Below the pieces are notes generated by a model. The model searched no databases. It was not told where the DNA came from and worked only from the letters and a program-made list of their open reading frames with translations. 64,000 nt of DNA, taken from the NCBI GenBank assembly GCA_018806915.1, contig JAGKQI010000053.1, positions 186,001 to 250,000 of the forward strand, written 5' to 3'. Each line of letters starts with the position of its first letter. The stretch's first letter is position 1. The position numbers and the translations under genes were made by a program. Positions 39,647 to 50,493 of the stretch are shown here, piece after piece. Source of the DNA: Phytophthora colocasiae. Lineage: Eukaryota > Oomycota > Peronosporomycetes > Peronosporales > Peronosporaceae.

Positions 39647-42307
39647 TTAAGCGTGCTTGCGCATGAGAGATGCGAGTTCTTCGATGTCCGCCTGAACCAA
39701 GGGACAGAGATCGTCACACCGGTGAAAGTACAGCTCGGTCCGACGGTTCTGGTACATGACGTCCCAGGGCGCTGGCACTTCGTCCAGCAGAGCTTGGTAC
39801 TTCCTGGAGTTCCAGCGTTTCTTCAGGCGTGCCAGACTGTGTCTGTGGGGCTCGAAGTCTGGGAACCCGGGAGTCTGCCCGATGGCCGTCTTGGTGTCAC
39901 TGGTCGGCTGGACCGGGATACCGTAGTACAGCCACGACGAACAATGTGTGTCCGGGGCCTCGATCGTCAGCAACTCCTTTGGTGTCAGCAACTTGTACGA
40001 CTTGGACACCAGACTTGACTTCCGGAGTTTACCAGAAGGTCGCTTGCCCGAAGAACTCTTAGTCGACTTGGAGTCTTGAGACTTCTTGTCCTTGGAACTC
40101 GACTTGGGCGAACCACCGGACCTCGTGCTCTTGGGACTAGACGTGGAGGTGCCACCGGACTTCTGACCGCTTGACTTGGACCTAGATGCCTCGTGTACAC
40201 TATCCCGCTTGGACTTCTTGGTAGGGATTATTGGACCCGAGTCGTCTGAATCGCTGGACTCATTGTCCCGTGGACGCTTGTTGCCGGCATGCGAATGATC
40301 ATCAGACTCATCGTCGTCAGAGTCATCGCTGTTGCTGCTCGACTTTTCATCGTCAGAGCCACTGTCGCTAGACGCAGATTCTTGTTCACCAGACTCCTTG
40401 AAGTCCGGGTCCTTCTGAGGGTCATTCTCTGTGGACTCAGGCTCACTGATAGGATATGGGACGTGAGCATCCAGCGTCTCCCAGACCGGCGGCTCCACAT
40501 CGTTCTTCTGAAGACGGCGCAGTTCCTCCTCAGCCATCTTGTAATACGTCTCTGGGACGTACGAAGTCCACGGGGTCTGATCCAGCTTGCGCCAGTACAT
40601 CATGCTCACTAGCATTTGTACCAAGGGGCGCCCCGTGAACAGGCTGTGGGCAGGCTTGTCCGTGCGCAGCCACTTCATCGCTGTCTCGTAGGAAATGCCG
40701 GCGAGTAGAGCCAAGCGCAAGTCCGGACGAACTTCTTTCCAGACGACTCCAGCCGGTAACGTGGTATGAACCGCGTCCTTGGATACCGGAGACTTAGCGT
40801 TCGCCGGACGCACTGAATCGATACCAGGCGTGTAGTTCTTGGGGCGGTCCTGAGGAACACGAGCCCGATGTTTCCCAGAAGGTCTGGTAGGCTTGGGTGG
40901 CGGAGAACCGGAAGATTTGGTCGACCTGGTGGGTGACCCATACTTGTTCACCGGGCGAGTGCCTGACTTCTTGGAGCTGCCGGTATGCTCACCGGAGACC
41001 GTCACACCACTGCCCGCACCCGTCAGATCCAGCACTTTGGCCGATTTCTTGGCCGCTGCTGCTTGGTCGGACCGATGTTTAGCCAGACGCTTGGAGAAGT
41101 CAGGGATTTCCGCCTTGCGCTGATCCATCGCATTCACGTTGATGATGGTGTCCCAGTCTCCAGGCGGCGCCGTGCCTTCTTGGAAGTTCACCAGAAGCTC
41201 TCGTAGACGTACCCAGCTGCCGTTCAACTCCCCGTGTTCAAATAAGTACTCCAGAAAACCCCAGGAGTCTGTGGCTGTGGTCGTGGGGCGAGCCTTCAGC
41301 AACCGGACCTCCGCTTGAGAGTCCTCCAAGCGTTCTTCCAAGGCCGACTTCTCAGCTTCCAAGGCATCGATCTGGTCCTGATAGTGCGACGCGAGGTTCT
41401 TGGACTCCGCGTTCACACGATCTTCGGTCTCACCAGCAGTACGCCGGGCGTCCAGCACTTCATGGCGCCAATACTGGCAGTTGAAGACCCACTGACGCTT
41501 GAGATCTTCGGACTCGTTCTGGATAGCGGCCGTGTCCACCAGAGATGCACCGCCCTGGGACTCTACTTGGAGTCGAAGCCGACGGTGAGCGCCAGCCATC
41601 TGCTTCAGGTAACCCGATGTCTTGTACACCCGCTCGGCGAGGCGCTGATGAGGGAGGTGCAGGAGGATTGCCGCCAATTCCCGGAGGACGTCAACGGATC
41701 CCATGTGTGCCTCAAGACTCATGCGGTTCCGACTGTCCACGTGGGGAACAAGCATCTGACTTTCAGTGAAGTCGGGGATGACACGCTCGAGCTCCGAGAT
41801 GTCTGCCGGTGTGAAGCCTTCAAGGCCAACTAGTACACCAGGCCCACCATAGATATTCGCGATGTGGTTGCCCACACGGAAGTCCTCGGCGAGCGCCGGA
41901 ACACCAACCAAGAATGGTTGCCCCTCAGGTCGTGGCTCAGGATCCACCCAGTTGGAAGGGACGTCGGGCTTCTCTTCGTCCAACGGTTGTTGCCCAGGCC
42001 CAAACAGATCGTCCACCTCGGTGGTGGAGAGAATGTGGGGGCCTCTGTGAAGCGAAGGCAAGACGCCAGGAGGATTCGCAGAGGCAGAAGTTACAGACGT
42101 ATCAGGCATGTTCACATGCTCATCGCCGTCAGCAGCATCAACGCCCTGCTTAGGAGCGGCGGACGCGCTCGACTGTGAGGCTGGGGCGCTTGAGCTGCCA
42201 CCAGGTGATGCGGGAATACCGTCACCACCACCTCGCGATGCCGTGGATGCCGAAGCGGGCCCAGTGCCCGAGGCGTTGCCACTAGTAGGAGCCAATGGAG
42301 AACCCAT
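39647..42307 (-). CDS. C1 antisense ORF (aORF-C), 886 residues
   Basis: Minus-strand ORF between pol and the 3' LTR. The frame is open from 42508, but the first ATG in good context is at 42307 (MGSPLAPTSGNASG). Order: Ser/Gly/Pro-rich N-terminus; a predicted folded part (VGLEGFTPADISELERVIP, VDVLRELAAILLHLPHQRL); coiled coil (LASHYQDQIDALEAEKSALE); basic Ser-rich linker; LLAGISYETAMKWLRTDKP; acidic Ser/Asp run; KKSKRDSV and a Ser/Lys tail with nuclear-localisation-like clusters; and a C-terminal globular part. No known domain recognised. Uninterrupted length, near-identical LTRs and similarity of layout to the D antisense protein argue for a real gene. A promoter in or next to the 3' LTR reading outward-in is inferred. 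Confidence 0.75.
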   Translation of the reverse strand: MGSPLAPTSGNASGTGPASASTASRGGGDGIPASPGGSSSAPASQSSASAAPKQGVDAADGDEHVNMPDTSVTSASANPPGVLPSLHRGPHILSTTEVDDLFGPGQQPLDEEKPDVPSNWVDPEPRPEGQPFLVGVPALAEDFRVGNHIANIYGGPGVLVGLEGFTPADISELERVIPDFTESQMLVPHVDSRNRMSLEAHMGSVDVLRELAAILLHLPHQRLAERVYKTSGYLKQMAGAHRRLRLQVESQGGASLVDTAAIQNESEDLKRQWVFNCQYWRHEVLDARRTAGETEDRVNAESKNLASHYQDQIDALEAEKSALEERLEDSQAEVRLLKARPTTTATDSWGFLEYLFEHGELNGSWVRLRELLVNFQEGTAPPGDWDTIINVNAMDQRKAEIPDFSKRLAKHRSDQAAAAKKSAKVLDLTGAGSGVTVSGEHTGSSKKSGTRPVNKYGSPTRSTKSSGSPPPKPTRPSGKHRARVPQDRPKNYTPGIDSVRPANAKSPVSKDAVHTTLPAGVVWKEVRPDLRLALLAGISYETAMKWLRTDKPAHSLFTGRPLVQMLVSMMYWRKLDQTPWTSYVPETYYKMAEEELRRLQKNDVEPPVWETLDAHVPYPISEPESTENDPQKDPDFKESGEQESASSDSGSDDEKSSSNSDDSDDDESDDHSHAGNKRPRDNESSDSDDSGPIIPTKKSKRDSVHEASRSKSSGQKSGGTSTSSPKSTRSGGSPKSSSKDKKSQDSKSTKSSSGKRPSGKLRKSSLVSKSYKLLTPKELLTIEAPDTHCSSWLYYGIPVQPTSDTKTAIGQTPGFPDFEPHRHSLARLKKRWNSRKYQALLDEVPAPWDVMYQNRRTELYFHRCDDLCPLVQADIEELASLMRKHA

Positions 42308-42550
42308 GGTTGCAGGATCTTCTTCTGACTTGTGTGTCAGAAAGGAAATCGGGATGTGGCCGTTTGTGGGATACGACAGTTGGCTATTTCTGAGTCTGAT
42401 GGAATCAGACTGAGCGACAGGACACCAGAGATTCTGAAATCCCGGGAGTTTTGAGAGCGTCACAGCTACACTATGTTCACGGGACCTCTGACGTACTGTC
42501 CTGGCCATGATGCTCAGTTTGGAGAAAGTTCCGCACTGACGAATTATGAC

Positions 42551-42563
42551 CAGGAGGGGCGGT
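42551..42563 (+). promoter_or_regulatory. Polypurine tract of C1
   Basis: CAGGAGGGGCGGT immediately before the LTR start TGACACG. Confidence 0.75.
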
Positions 42564-44462
42564 TGACACGTTGCTAATTACGATTTTTCGAGTGGATATG
42601 GACGTTTCGCTGTGATGTGATTGGACATATAATGGATTGTGGGAGAAAGGGAGATGTGGGACGAGGTTATGTCCCGTGCGACAATAATGGATCTGTGGAA
42701 GAAAACCGCTATATATATTAACCTTCACCTGTACTGCAAAGGGGCCCAAGAGATCAGAAGTGTTCCTCGGAAAAGTGCACAAACTCCGAGAGACAACAAC
42801 ACTCAGTCTGATCACCGGACTTTCCCCGACGATGAGTGCCTAAAGGTTGGCAGAAAGTCTCTCAGAAGAATGTATCTCTGAGAGACCTCATCCCGTTGCC
42901 GTCCTGTGTGACGATGATGGTTCAAGGAATATAATTATGCCCACAAGATACCAAGTATCGCGCACCGGACGTAGCGCACCCCGCGCATATCCCGATTGGA
43001 CTTCGTGCGTTGCAGCATACGTGCTCCGCACCCTAAAAACACTCATGGATTTCTGGTATCACGCATGGAAACTCTGATATCACACCATGAAGTCTGACGT
43101 ACATGAGTCCGACGTACATGAAGTCCGACGTACATAAAGTCCGACGTACATGAGTCTGACGAACATGATTCTGGTAAACAAGTCTGATGTGTCCGGCTTA
43201 TACAAGCAATATTCCAGACATTTACCAGTTTCCGATGAACAGACTCCGACGTACAAGACTCCGATGATCAGACCCAAGTGTCACGACTCTGGTATCACAA
43301 CTCTGATGTACATGATTCCGGAGTACATGGTTCCGATGAACATGTCTCCGACGCACATGATTCCAGACCCTGATGAACAGGATACCAGACTCTGACACTC
43401 TGAAGTCCACCCCCATACTGAAACCAAGTGTACCCAACACGACCTCACGCAATCAAGTGAAACGCAACCTGCCCATCCCTGTAATGACATCATTAAGTGT
43501 CGACTCGACAAGATCTGCAGCATCGACTACCATAGTGAGCCCAAGTGAAGATTCCTGAGTTATACTGAGACCAAGTGTATATGAGAATATGGAAGACAGA
43601 AGACAGAGAGATACGAGATAGATAACCAGAGTTCAATTTGCTCGGTACCCCCGAGTTCAATTTGCGTTATAACCCCAAAGTCGATTCGTCGGTTCATTGG
43701 AAAGTGTAAGGCCACGACAAAGCTTTGAGTCGTGTGATCTCTCACCTATCAAGCCCCGTTAGGTGGAGATCAGCGTAACGTAGAGACCTGAGAGGACCCA
43801 CCTATTCCATTTACTAGTTGGGTCGTTTGTTTTGTCTCTAGCGGTAGCCCATTTCATATTGTACGTTTGGACAGGTTTTGGGAGCTAGACAATCGCTCTC
43901 AAGACGCTCGGTAGACTGTTATATAACTGATAGTGTATTGGTTTAGTTTTTTTTCCCTCTATATATTAGAGGGTGGTGCGCGAAAGTTACGGGAATACCA
44001 GACAGACCAGGTGTCTGGTGAACATTTCCTAGTTGACCTGGAGAACTAGCCCACTGCTCAAGGGCCAGGAAAGAATAAGAGCAGCTACATATTTGTATAT
44101 CGGAACTCTATATTGCGGTTATCTCGGAAGTCTAACTACTGGACTTCCCACTGTATTAATTTCTCTATTGTTTTCAGAAATCTCTGGTGTACACAAGTGT
44201 TCACCGGAAAACGTTCGACTCTCAAGCGCTCCTGTGAGGACCAGAAGGACATCCGACGGTCTACGCAAGGAACCCTCACTCTCACACACACTCTCACGAC
44301 CCCGGCGAGGGTCTCATTACCAAGACAACGAACCTACGAGGACAGCACAAGGTAACACACGCCCACCTTGCTGTGCGACTCTGGTATCACTACCGGTAGT
44401 CACACTTCCAGGTTCACTGTACGCCCCTGCACCGCGGTAAAAGTTGCACCGACTTCGCGACA
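42564..44462 (+). repeat. C1 3' LTR (1.9 kb)
   Basis: Ends CTTCGCGACA and is followed by GTTT (44463-44466), the right target duplication. Differences from the 5' LTR by eye: one C-run length change, one base added before the T-run, and about six substitutions. Confidence 0.9.
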
Positions 44463-44466
44463 GTTT

Positions 44467-44982
44467 GCTCCGCCTAACCAGGCGTATCGCGTGCGGTCAC
44501 GCTTCCTTGCTTGCCGGCAGGGCAAGAAGGATCTGATGGACTATGTCCAAGAGCTGCGCACGCTCATTGCTGGCATGGCTGCCGACCCTCTACGTGAGGT
44601 GGTCGCCGTGACTGTCTTCATGGAAGGCTTGCGAGCTGGCGTGGCCAGGACGGAGGCATTCCGTCAGAACCCCCGCAGCTTCGAAGATGCTGTCAGCGTG
44701 GCATTGAATGCCGAGCACAACTTTAATTTGTCGAGGGTCGGTGCTAACAGCACAGGGTCCGGGGGACCCGAGCCCATGGACCTCAGCTATGCTGAAGATG
44801 AAGTAGCCGAGCTACGAGCTGCGGTGCAGCGTATGAGCACTCGTCGGTGCTACACGTGTGGTAGTCCCACACACCTGAGGCCCAACTGCCCTCTGCGCAA
44901 AGAGCGCGCCGGCCAGACTGGTCGCAACCCTGCCGCGGGTCCCGCTTCGGGCTCTGCCCAGGGAAACGACGGCTCCCAGTAG
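44467..44982 (+). CDS. B3 gag, part 2 (after the C1 insertion)
   Basis: Continues in phase from 26896: [68 protein letters not shown] and the zinc knuckle CYTCGSPTHLRPNC. Stop TAG at 44980-44982 within the frameshift stem. No lesion seen, the only intact family B gag here. Confidence 0.85.
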   Translation, partial: APPNQAYRVRSRFLACRQGKKDLMDYVQELRTLIAGMAADPLREVVAVTVFMEGLRAGVARTEAFRQNPRSFEDAVSVALNAEHNFNLSRVGANSTGSGGPEPMDLSYAEDEVAELRAAVQRMSTRRCYTCGSPTHLRPNCPLRKERAGQTGRNPAAGPASGSAQGNDGSQ

Positions 44983-45002
44983 ACGCGGGGCGGTCTACTG
45001 GG
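44961..45002 (+). promoter_or_regulatory. -1 ribosomal frameshift signal, gag to protease, B3
   Basis: GGGAAAC (44961-44967) in phase G GGA AAC, 7 nt spacer (44968-44974), 10 bp perfect stem CCCAGTAGAC/GTCTACTGGG (44975-44984 and 44993-45002) with an 8 nt loop. Protease is in the -1 frame. All three family B copies keep every part of this layout. Confidence 0.8.
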
Positions 45003-45677
45003 GAAGAACTGAGTTCTGCAGTGCGTGAGAGGCACTGGGGCTCAGCCCCGAAGAGCTCCGTGCTCTTGAACACGGAACGTGTGAGCAAGCAGGGCTTGCT
45101 GGTCGTCCATGTGGACGTGAAGGGCTTCGAGAAGCCGTGGATCGTGTTGATCGATTCGGGAGCGTCTGGCAACTATGTCAGACGCTCCACCGTTGAGGGT
45201 AGTCAGCAATATGCTGAGGCGCTTCGAGCGCGAAGAGGTGACACAGTCACAGTCCGTCTAGCGACGGGCGTCCGTGTCACGGTGGCCAAGGTCCCCATGG
45301 ACCTGCGGCTGAAGTTCTTGGACTTCGATAGCGTGGAACGCTGCTTGGTTCTGGACCTGGATTTGAGGTACGACCTCATCTTTGGCATGGCGTGGCTGGA
45401 GCGCCACGAGCCATGGATTGATTGGAGGTCGATGACCTTAGGTGCTACGCACTTCTCTCCTAGTGGAGCGTTTTGGCGAGTCATGAACCCACCTCTGCTA
45501 GGAAGCAGAAGCGCTATTGGTGCGAGCATCGAGCCGAGTCGGCTATGATGCTGGAAGTCGGTGTGTCCGAGTTGGTGGACAGCACCGAGTGCGAGGACCG
45601 CAGTCCTGTTGAGCGCGTAGCGCTGGTTGACAGTGAGTCAACGTGTGGGCAAAGCTCACGTAACCCCTGTGGGGCGG
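44968..45677 (+). pseudogene. B3 protease, truncated
   Basis: VLIDSGASGNYV and the LIFGMAWLERHEPW region; after FSPSGA a 2 nt insertion shared with B2 shifts the frame (continues MASHEPTSARKQKRYW at 45473). It is cut by the A3 LTR after NPCGA, just at the start of the linker repeats. Confidence 0.8.
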
Positions 45678-46144
45678 TGTAATGGGTCTACCTAGACCTA
45701 TTAGGTGGCGTACACGTGCGCTTACGTATATGAGGAAGCGTGCAATTAGAATAGACTTAATTTAAGTATACTTATTTAAATACGTATAATTAAATCAAAT
45801 ATAACTAAATTAAACTGCAAAATACCGTAAAATGAGAACTGTTATTGAATTTGGCATAAGCCAAATTCTTTTTTTTTCTCTACTAAAACTGTTTATTATC
45901 TATTTCTAAAGGGTCTGCCAACGTGTGGTTGGCAGAAACTCTGCTCAGTGATTGGTAGAAATCCGTTACTTTCTACCAATAATATGCACAAATGCACACG
46001 AACCATCCAATAATGTGGTTCGCCCATGTATCCATTGGTGTGTACAGCACACCAAGGTCTGAGGCCCATTTCCAACCTCTAACAGTTATCCTAACTGTTA
46101 GAGTTACAAGTGGTACAACCACTTGTACGTGTAACCCCGTTACA
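45678..46144 (-). repeat. A3 3' LTR (467 bp)
   Basis: Reverse copy of 14698-15157, ending TGTAACGGGG at 46144. The polypurine tract (GGGGGGATGG on the minus strand) adjoins it directly, unlike in A2. Retains the long hairpins of the family. Confidence 0.9.
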
Positions 46145-46245
46145 CCATCCCCCCGTTAAGATTCGACGTATCGGTCTCGATACGTCAATCAACAGAACTT
46201 GTCAAGACCGTCAAGTTCCCGAGAGAAATCCGAGTTCATTTCGCA

Positions 46246-47685
46246 ATGGACTCGCCAACGCTCACGTCTCCGTCCGCTTCTGCGGACGCGCAAGCCCTAC
46301 CTGCTGCTTCTGCAGCAGGAACAACAACCTCACCAGTGCCCACTAGCACTGCTGCTTCCAGCGGTTCAACAGAGAAGCTCTCTGTCACCGACTACCATGC
46401 TCTCCACAAGGAGAAGCAAGCGAAGAAGACTTCTTCCTCGTTAGCAGGGATCAAACACCCTGCTGTTCCCCTCAAAGAACTCTTTGGAGAGGACTACGAA
46501 GACATCCTCGACTACGAGGAGGATGTCGAGGAGGGGGAAGTTGATGTCAAGGCTCCCGCTCCCGTGTCTTCGTCCGAAGACACGTCAGACCCACCCGTGG
46601 GATCTCGACGACCTCGTGATGAGGCCTCGGACGCTTCAAGCTCGAAGCGTCCGCGCAGTGATGATGAAGCGTCCCCCATGTCGAGGGCGCTCACTGCCCC
46701 GCGCACTGATCCGCCAGTGCGCACACGATGGATGCCTACTGAGGCAGAGATCCATGACCGGTTCGGTGCTAGTTCACCACCTAACCCGATACTGTTGTAC
46801 TCATGCAACAGTATCAACGACGACGACGTCGCCGCTAAGATTGTCTTTGAGTCCGAGACTCAAAGACGCGACTACCATATCGGGCTCTTCCACGAGCTCC
46901 GATACTATGCAGCGAAGAAGCCTTCGCGCAAGAGCAAAGTGCCAGAGCGGCAGGCACTTTGTCAGTCGTGGAATGCCTTTGTTGATAACTTCAACAAAGA
47001 CCCGAAGGCGTATCGCGAGCGCGTTGCTGCGGCTCGCGATCGCTACTTTGGCAACACGTCTCACCGAAAGTGATCTCCTGGAGTACACGGTCGTCCGTGT
47101 ACCCGATCACATCAAGGAGCTCCGTGGTCGTATTGTGCCACGCGAGGCTCCGAGTGCTGTGGTTAACCGCAGCACTCCTCGTGCAGGGCTTACCCCTGCA
47201 AGTTATGGTGGGCTTCGTACGCCCTCACCATTTCCGGAACGTCCTCCATCAGGACGTTCCGCGGCTCCCACGTATCTCGATGGGGAGGAAATCCTCTCCA
47301 ACGAATACGAAAACGAACCCCTTGAGAGTTCGTTGTCTTATGAGCCACGATCCGCTCAACAATCCAGCGGATCGCTCCACGCGCGTCGCGCAACGGCGGC
47401 GGAGGGGGGGTGGGAACACTCCCTCCGCGTGGTCAACGCTATGACCATGACAATCGTGCCCTGCACAATCGAGTTGCTGCGCTGGAGCAGACACAGAGCG
47501 CTGAGATAGCGGCTCTGAAGCAGGAGGTTCGTGTCCTCCGTGCTGAGGTCTGCGAGGCAGCTCAGACTGCCTCGAACCTCTCGTCCGATCTTGGGACGAG
47601 AGTGAGCCGGTTGATCGACCGTGTCGACGGTCTCGAGAAGGCCTTCCAGGCCTCTCGCACTGCTCAGTCGGACTACCAACCCTAG
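46246..47685 (+). pseudogene. aORF-A, A3 copy, with true start and frameshifts
   Basis: ATG at 46246 (MDSPTLTSPSASADA), about 100 bp inside the LTR edge; this gives the likely start of the family A antisense gene. N-terminal and core regions are open to ~47050. A 107 bp loss relative to A1 then shifts the frame, and two extra G in the G-run at 47403-47410 shift it again. The C-terminal coiled coil (IAALKQEVRVLRAEV) ends at 47685. The G-run change also shifts the chromodomain frame on the other strand. Confidence 0.7.
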
Positions 47686-48054
47686 GTAGTCCGTGCTGCA
47701 CGTACGGCTTTAATCGCCCGACGTAGAAGGTCGGGTGGAGCCTCATGCTGGACGGTATGTCCAGCCGGTACGCGTTGCCGTGCCGTTCAAGTACTTTGAA
47801 CGGCCCAATGAATCTTGGAGCAAGCTTGCTTGCTCCAAAGTCAGACACTGCATGTTTAGGTAGGTTTTGTGTAGCTAACAAAACTAATGAACCCTTTTCA
47901 TTTGTGTTGCCTCAACCAATAGTATCAGCGTTCAGTTTCTGTCGATCGACAGAAGCTGCGATAGCATCCTGGACAAACCGTATGACGGCTTGTCTTCGCT
48001 GGACAAAGTCTAGCGCACCCGAGCTGACTCCTATCAGCTTGTCACCTTTGTCAG
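47190..48054 (-). pseudogene. A3 integrase tail and chromodomain
   Basis: GPY/F module (RFIGPFKVLERHG), linker, and the complete chromodomain (IRWIVERIVAHKTTNSQ, RFRIRWRGFPPHRDTWEP) ending at 47190. Linker and chromodomain are in different frames because of the G-run at 47403-47410. Confidence 0.8.
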
Positions 48055-48814
48055 TGTGGTGGAGCGGATCTGGCCAAAATCTGGTTGAGGCCGATCGCGA
48101 TCGCCACTTGCGCCCAGACACCGACTAACGGAGGGGGTCCCCCGATGATCCGTGATCTTGTTGCGTGTAGTGTTCACCTTGTGTACCCGTCGGTAGGCGG
48201 GTTACGCTCTTCCAGGTGGCTTCTGAAGATGTCTCGGGACGAGAAGAATGTCTTGGGTGACGCAGGGGTTTGAGATAGCGTGGGAATACTTCACTCTACC
48301 TCGGAGGGGTTGATCCGGGTCACAGGCGAGTTCTCGAGCCTTGATCCGGTCGCCTGATCTTCGATCCCAGGTCTTCCAAAGGTCCAATGTAGGGGATCTG
48401 ATCCCTTCCTTTACGATGCTTGACGCTTCCTATAGCGGGTGTCTTGATGGGTTGAGAGTCGACGAGATCGTCAGGCCAAGCAGCCAATTCCTTCCGATCC
48501 GCAGTTCGCACGTAAAGGATAGATCACTAGATAGGGTAAAACTGGCCAATGTATTATCCAGAATTAACCTCTATGCTAGATCTCTTCTCCTTACCTTCTT
48601 GATGCTGGTGGGCTAATGTAATTCCCGGTTCCAGTCTTGAATGAAGACACTTGTGAGGTCCAGAGCAAATTCGATTCTGTTTATGATTATTCCTATGTCT
48701 ACTAGTCCCATCCTCATCCGCTATCCTACGATTACCTGACATCCGGCTACACAGCTGCCCCTCCGATCTTCGATCTCGATCTCACCTAGCCCCTGATCGC
48801 GATCGCGATCTACC

Positions 48815-48890
48815 GATCTGTCGATCCGCTGATCTGTCGATCTGCCGATCTCGATCAGCCGATCAGCCGATCAGCCGATCTCGATCAACC
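48815..48890. repeat. GATC-rich short tandem repeat, left LTR-D
   Basis: Irregular 8 bp units of the type CGATCTGT/CGATCAGC. The right LTR has a longer array at 61095-61225, so the two LTRs differ in repeat number. Confidence 0.7.
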
Positions 48891-49544
48891 ATCTCGATCA
48901 TCGATCTTGGTCCATCGTCTTGAACAATGATCTCGATCAGCAACCTTCATACTTGATCTCGCGTGCCTGTGTCGTCGACATTCCAGGTCTTGATCTTCCT
49001 GGACTTGACCACCGCTCCCCATGCGACCAACGTTGCCATCATGTCCCCTCGGCAGCATCTCACGGTTATGTTGTCACCGGCCCACCATACATCGCACCGG
49101 TCCCGATCCTCTGCTGCCTTGATCTCCTACTCATGCGATCTCAGGCAAGGCGCCCTTTTCTCCTCCGACCCTGAGCCGCTACGCGGGACCGTACGGCGGG
49201 GTTCTCCAACCACTTAGTCTCACTCGACCAAGACGCCATCCATCATCGCTGGCGAGATCGAGACGAACATCGATCTGGATCCATTCGTCAGCCATCGTTC
49301 GCGCAATCTGGGGTCATCAACTGACATCTTGCTTCGCCAGAGGCCCCTGTCGCTTGATCCGACTCTCTCTGGGCCTGACGTTGCCTTTTCTCGGATTTCT
49401 TATTCGTGCTTCACCACATCCGCCCCCAGCCTGCAAGTTGGTCCGTCTCGGTCCACTTCAGGTCTCATTCTCCAATCTTCAGCCCAAGGCACAAGTCACC
49501 CCGACAACACTTCGACCACCATCAACTGATCCCTTCCAGTCTCC

Positions 49545-50430
49545 ATGAGTCAGCAAGGAAGTGATCCTGGGAGCGATTATCTGCCTACACCTCCCGATTC
49601 CCCAAGATCTCCTGACGGTCCGCCATCTCCCCACTCCGACATCTCGCGACGTTCGTCGGGTCCGGCTCCAGACCACGCGCGCCCGCTCTCATCCGATGAG
49701 GCTGGGCCGATGCCGGGCAGTCCAGGGCGGGATCGCCTGATGCGCGAACGCGATCAGCTAAGTCGTGAAGCCATGGAACTTCGGGCGCATGTCGACGCCA
49801 TGGGGCGGTTCCGGGCGGACCAGCAGGGCGAGATCGCGCGTCTGGAGCGCGAGATCGCTGATCTCGCGGAGGAAGCCTCTGATCTCGATGGGTTGCGTAT
49901 GCAGGTTCACCAGCTCCGATCGGAACGCGACGAGTTCGCGCGGCGTCTCAACTCTGCTCAGGCAGACCTAGATCGAGCTACAGAGGACCGGGATCGTTTG
50001 ACTGAAGAGGTGGAACAAGCCACTAGCGAGATCCAGGATCTCCAGGCGGAAGCCCGGATCCATGCTTGCGATCTGGCTGAGGCGAAGCAAGACTCCGTCA
50101 CCGCCAAGGCCAGCTACAACCGGATCTCGGCTGATCTTGCACATCTCCAACTGGATTCCAGCCCCACGCCTTCGACCGGGGCTCCCACCCGATTGGCCCT
50201 GGCTGAGCGAGATCGAGCCTTGGCGGACTCCGCCCGAGCGACCGCTTCCCTGACCAGTATCGCTGCCGAACGTGACATGGTCACCGATCAACTCGCCCAC
50301 GCTAACTCCGAGCTGAACCGAGTCACTTCGGAGCGGGATCGCCTACTCGTGGAACGAGACCAAGCGTTCGCAGATCGCGACAGAGCACAGACGGATCTCA
50401 GCACCGAGCGACAGCGATCCACTCGTCTAG
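49545..50430 (+). CDS. LTR-D antisense gene (aORF-D), exon 1, left copy
   Basis: ATG at 49545. Ser/Pro-rich start (SDYLPTPPDSPRSPDGPP), then ~230 residues of nearly unbroken coiled coil (RDQLSREAMELRAHVDAM, LEREIADLAEEASDLDGL, LNSAQADLDRATEDRDRL). It ends at a GT splice donor at 50431; without splicing the frame stops at TAG 50445-50447, giving 300 residues. Opposite in direction to gag-pol and wholly inside the LTR. The right LTR copy has the same ORF with few substitutions. Function unknown. Confidence 0.75.
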
Positions 50431-50493
50431 GTACGCATATAGTCTAGATCCCCCTCCACCTGACCATGATCACTCATATTCTGTTTGTCGTAG
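50431..50493 (+). other. Putative spliceosomal intron in aORF-D (63 nt)
   Basis: GTACGC...CACCTGACCATG...TTTGTCGTAG. It contains an in-frame TAG; removal joins ...RSTRL to EDDLIGTHAEVQELEASL and keeps the coiled-coil heptads running. The right LTR copy is 60 nt, three bases shorter, still phase-preserving. Oomycete introns are typically this short. Confidence 0.6.

Larger units (their letters stand above)
26897..44462 (+). mobile_element. Complete family C Ty3/Gypsy element C1 (17.6 kb)
   Basis: LTR (26897-28793), primer site, ORF1, gag, pol with two RNase H domains, integrase-chromodomain, a long antisense ORF, polypurine tract and 3' LTR (42564-44462), flanked by GTTT. The domain set (chromodomain plus second RNase H) fits the Chronos group described from oomycetes. 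It is unusually long and carries two extra genes, ORF1 upstream of gag and the antisense ORF. LTRs differ at about eight positions by eye, so insertion is recent. Confidence 0.9.
25974..45677 (+). mobile_element. Family B element B3, split by C1 and truncated by A3
   Basis: 5' LTR, gag and protease of family B in plus orientation. The 17.6 kb element C1 is inserted in gag. The right end is cut at 45677/45678 by the LTR of A3, in the PR-RT linker. Confidence 0.9.
45678..48054 (-). mobile_element. Family A element A3, 3' part
   Basis: Minus-strand integrase tail, chromodomain, polypurine tract (46145-46160) and 3' LTR (45678-46144), with aORF-A on the plus strand. Truncated at 48054/48055 by the D1 LTR, just after the GVSSGALDFVQRRQ region. 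Confidence 0.9.

Noticed and set aside
48920..49217. 84-codon ORFs repeated in both LTR-D copies
   Set aside because: Short, overlapping in several frames and conserved only because the LTRs are nearly identical; composition gives no support.
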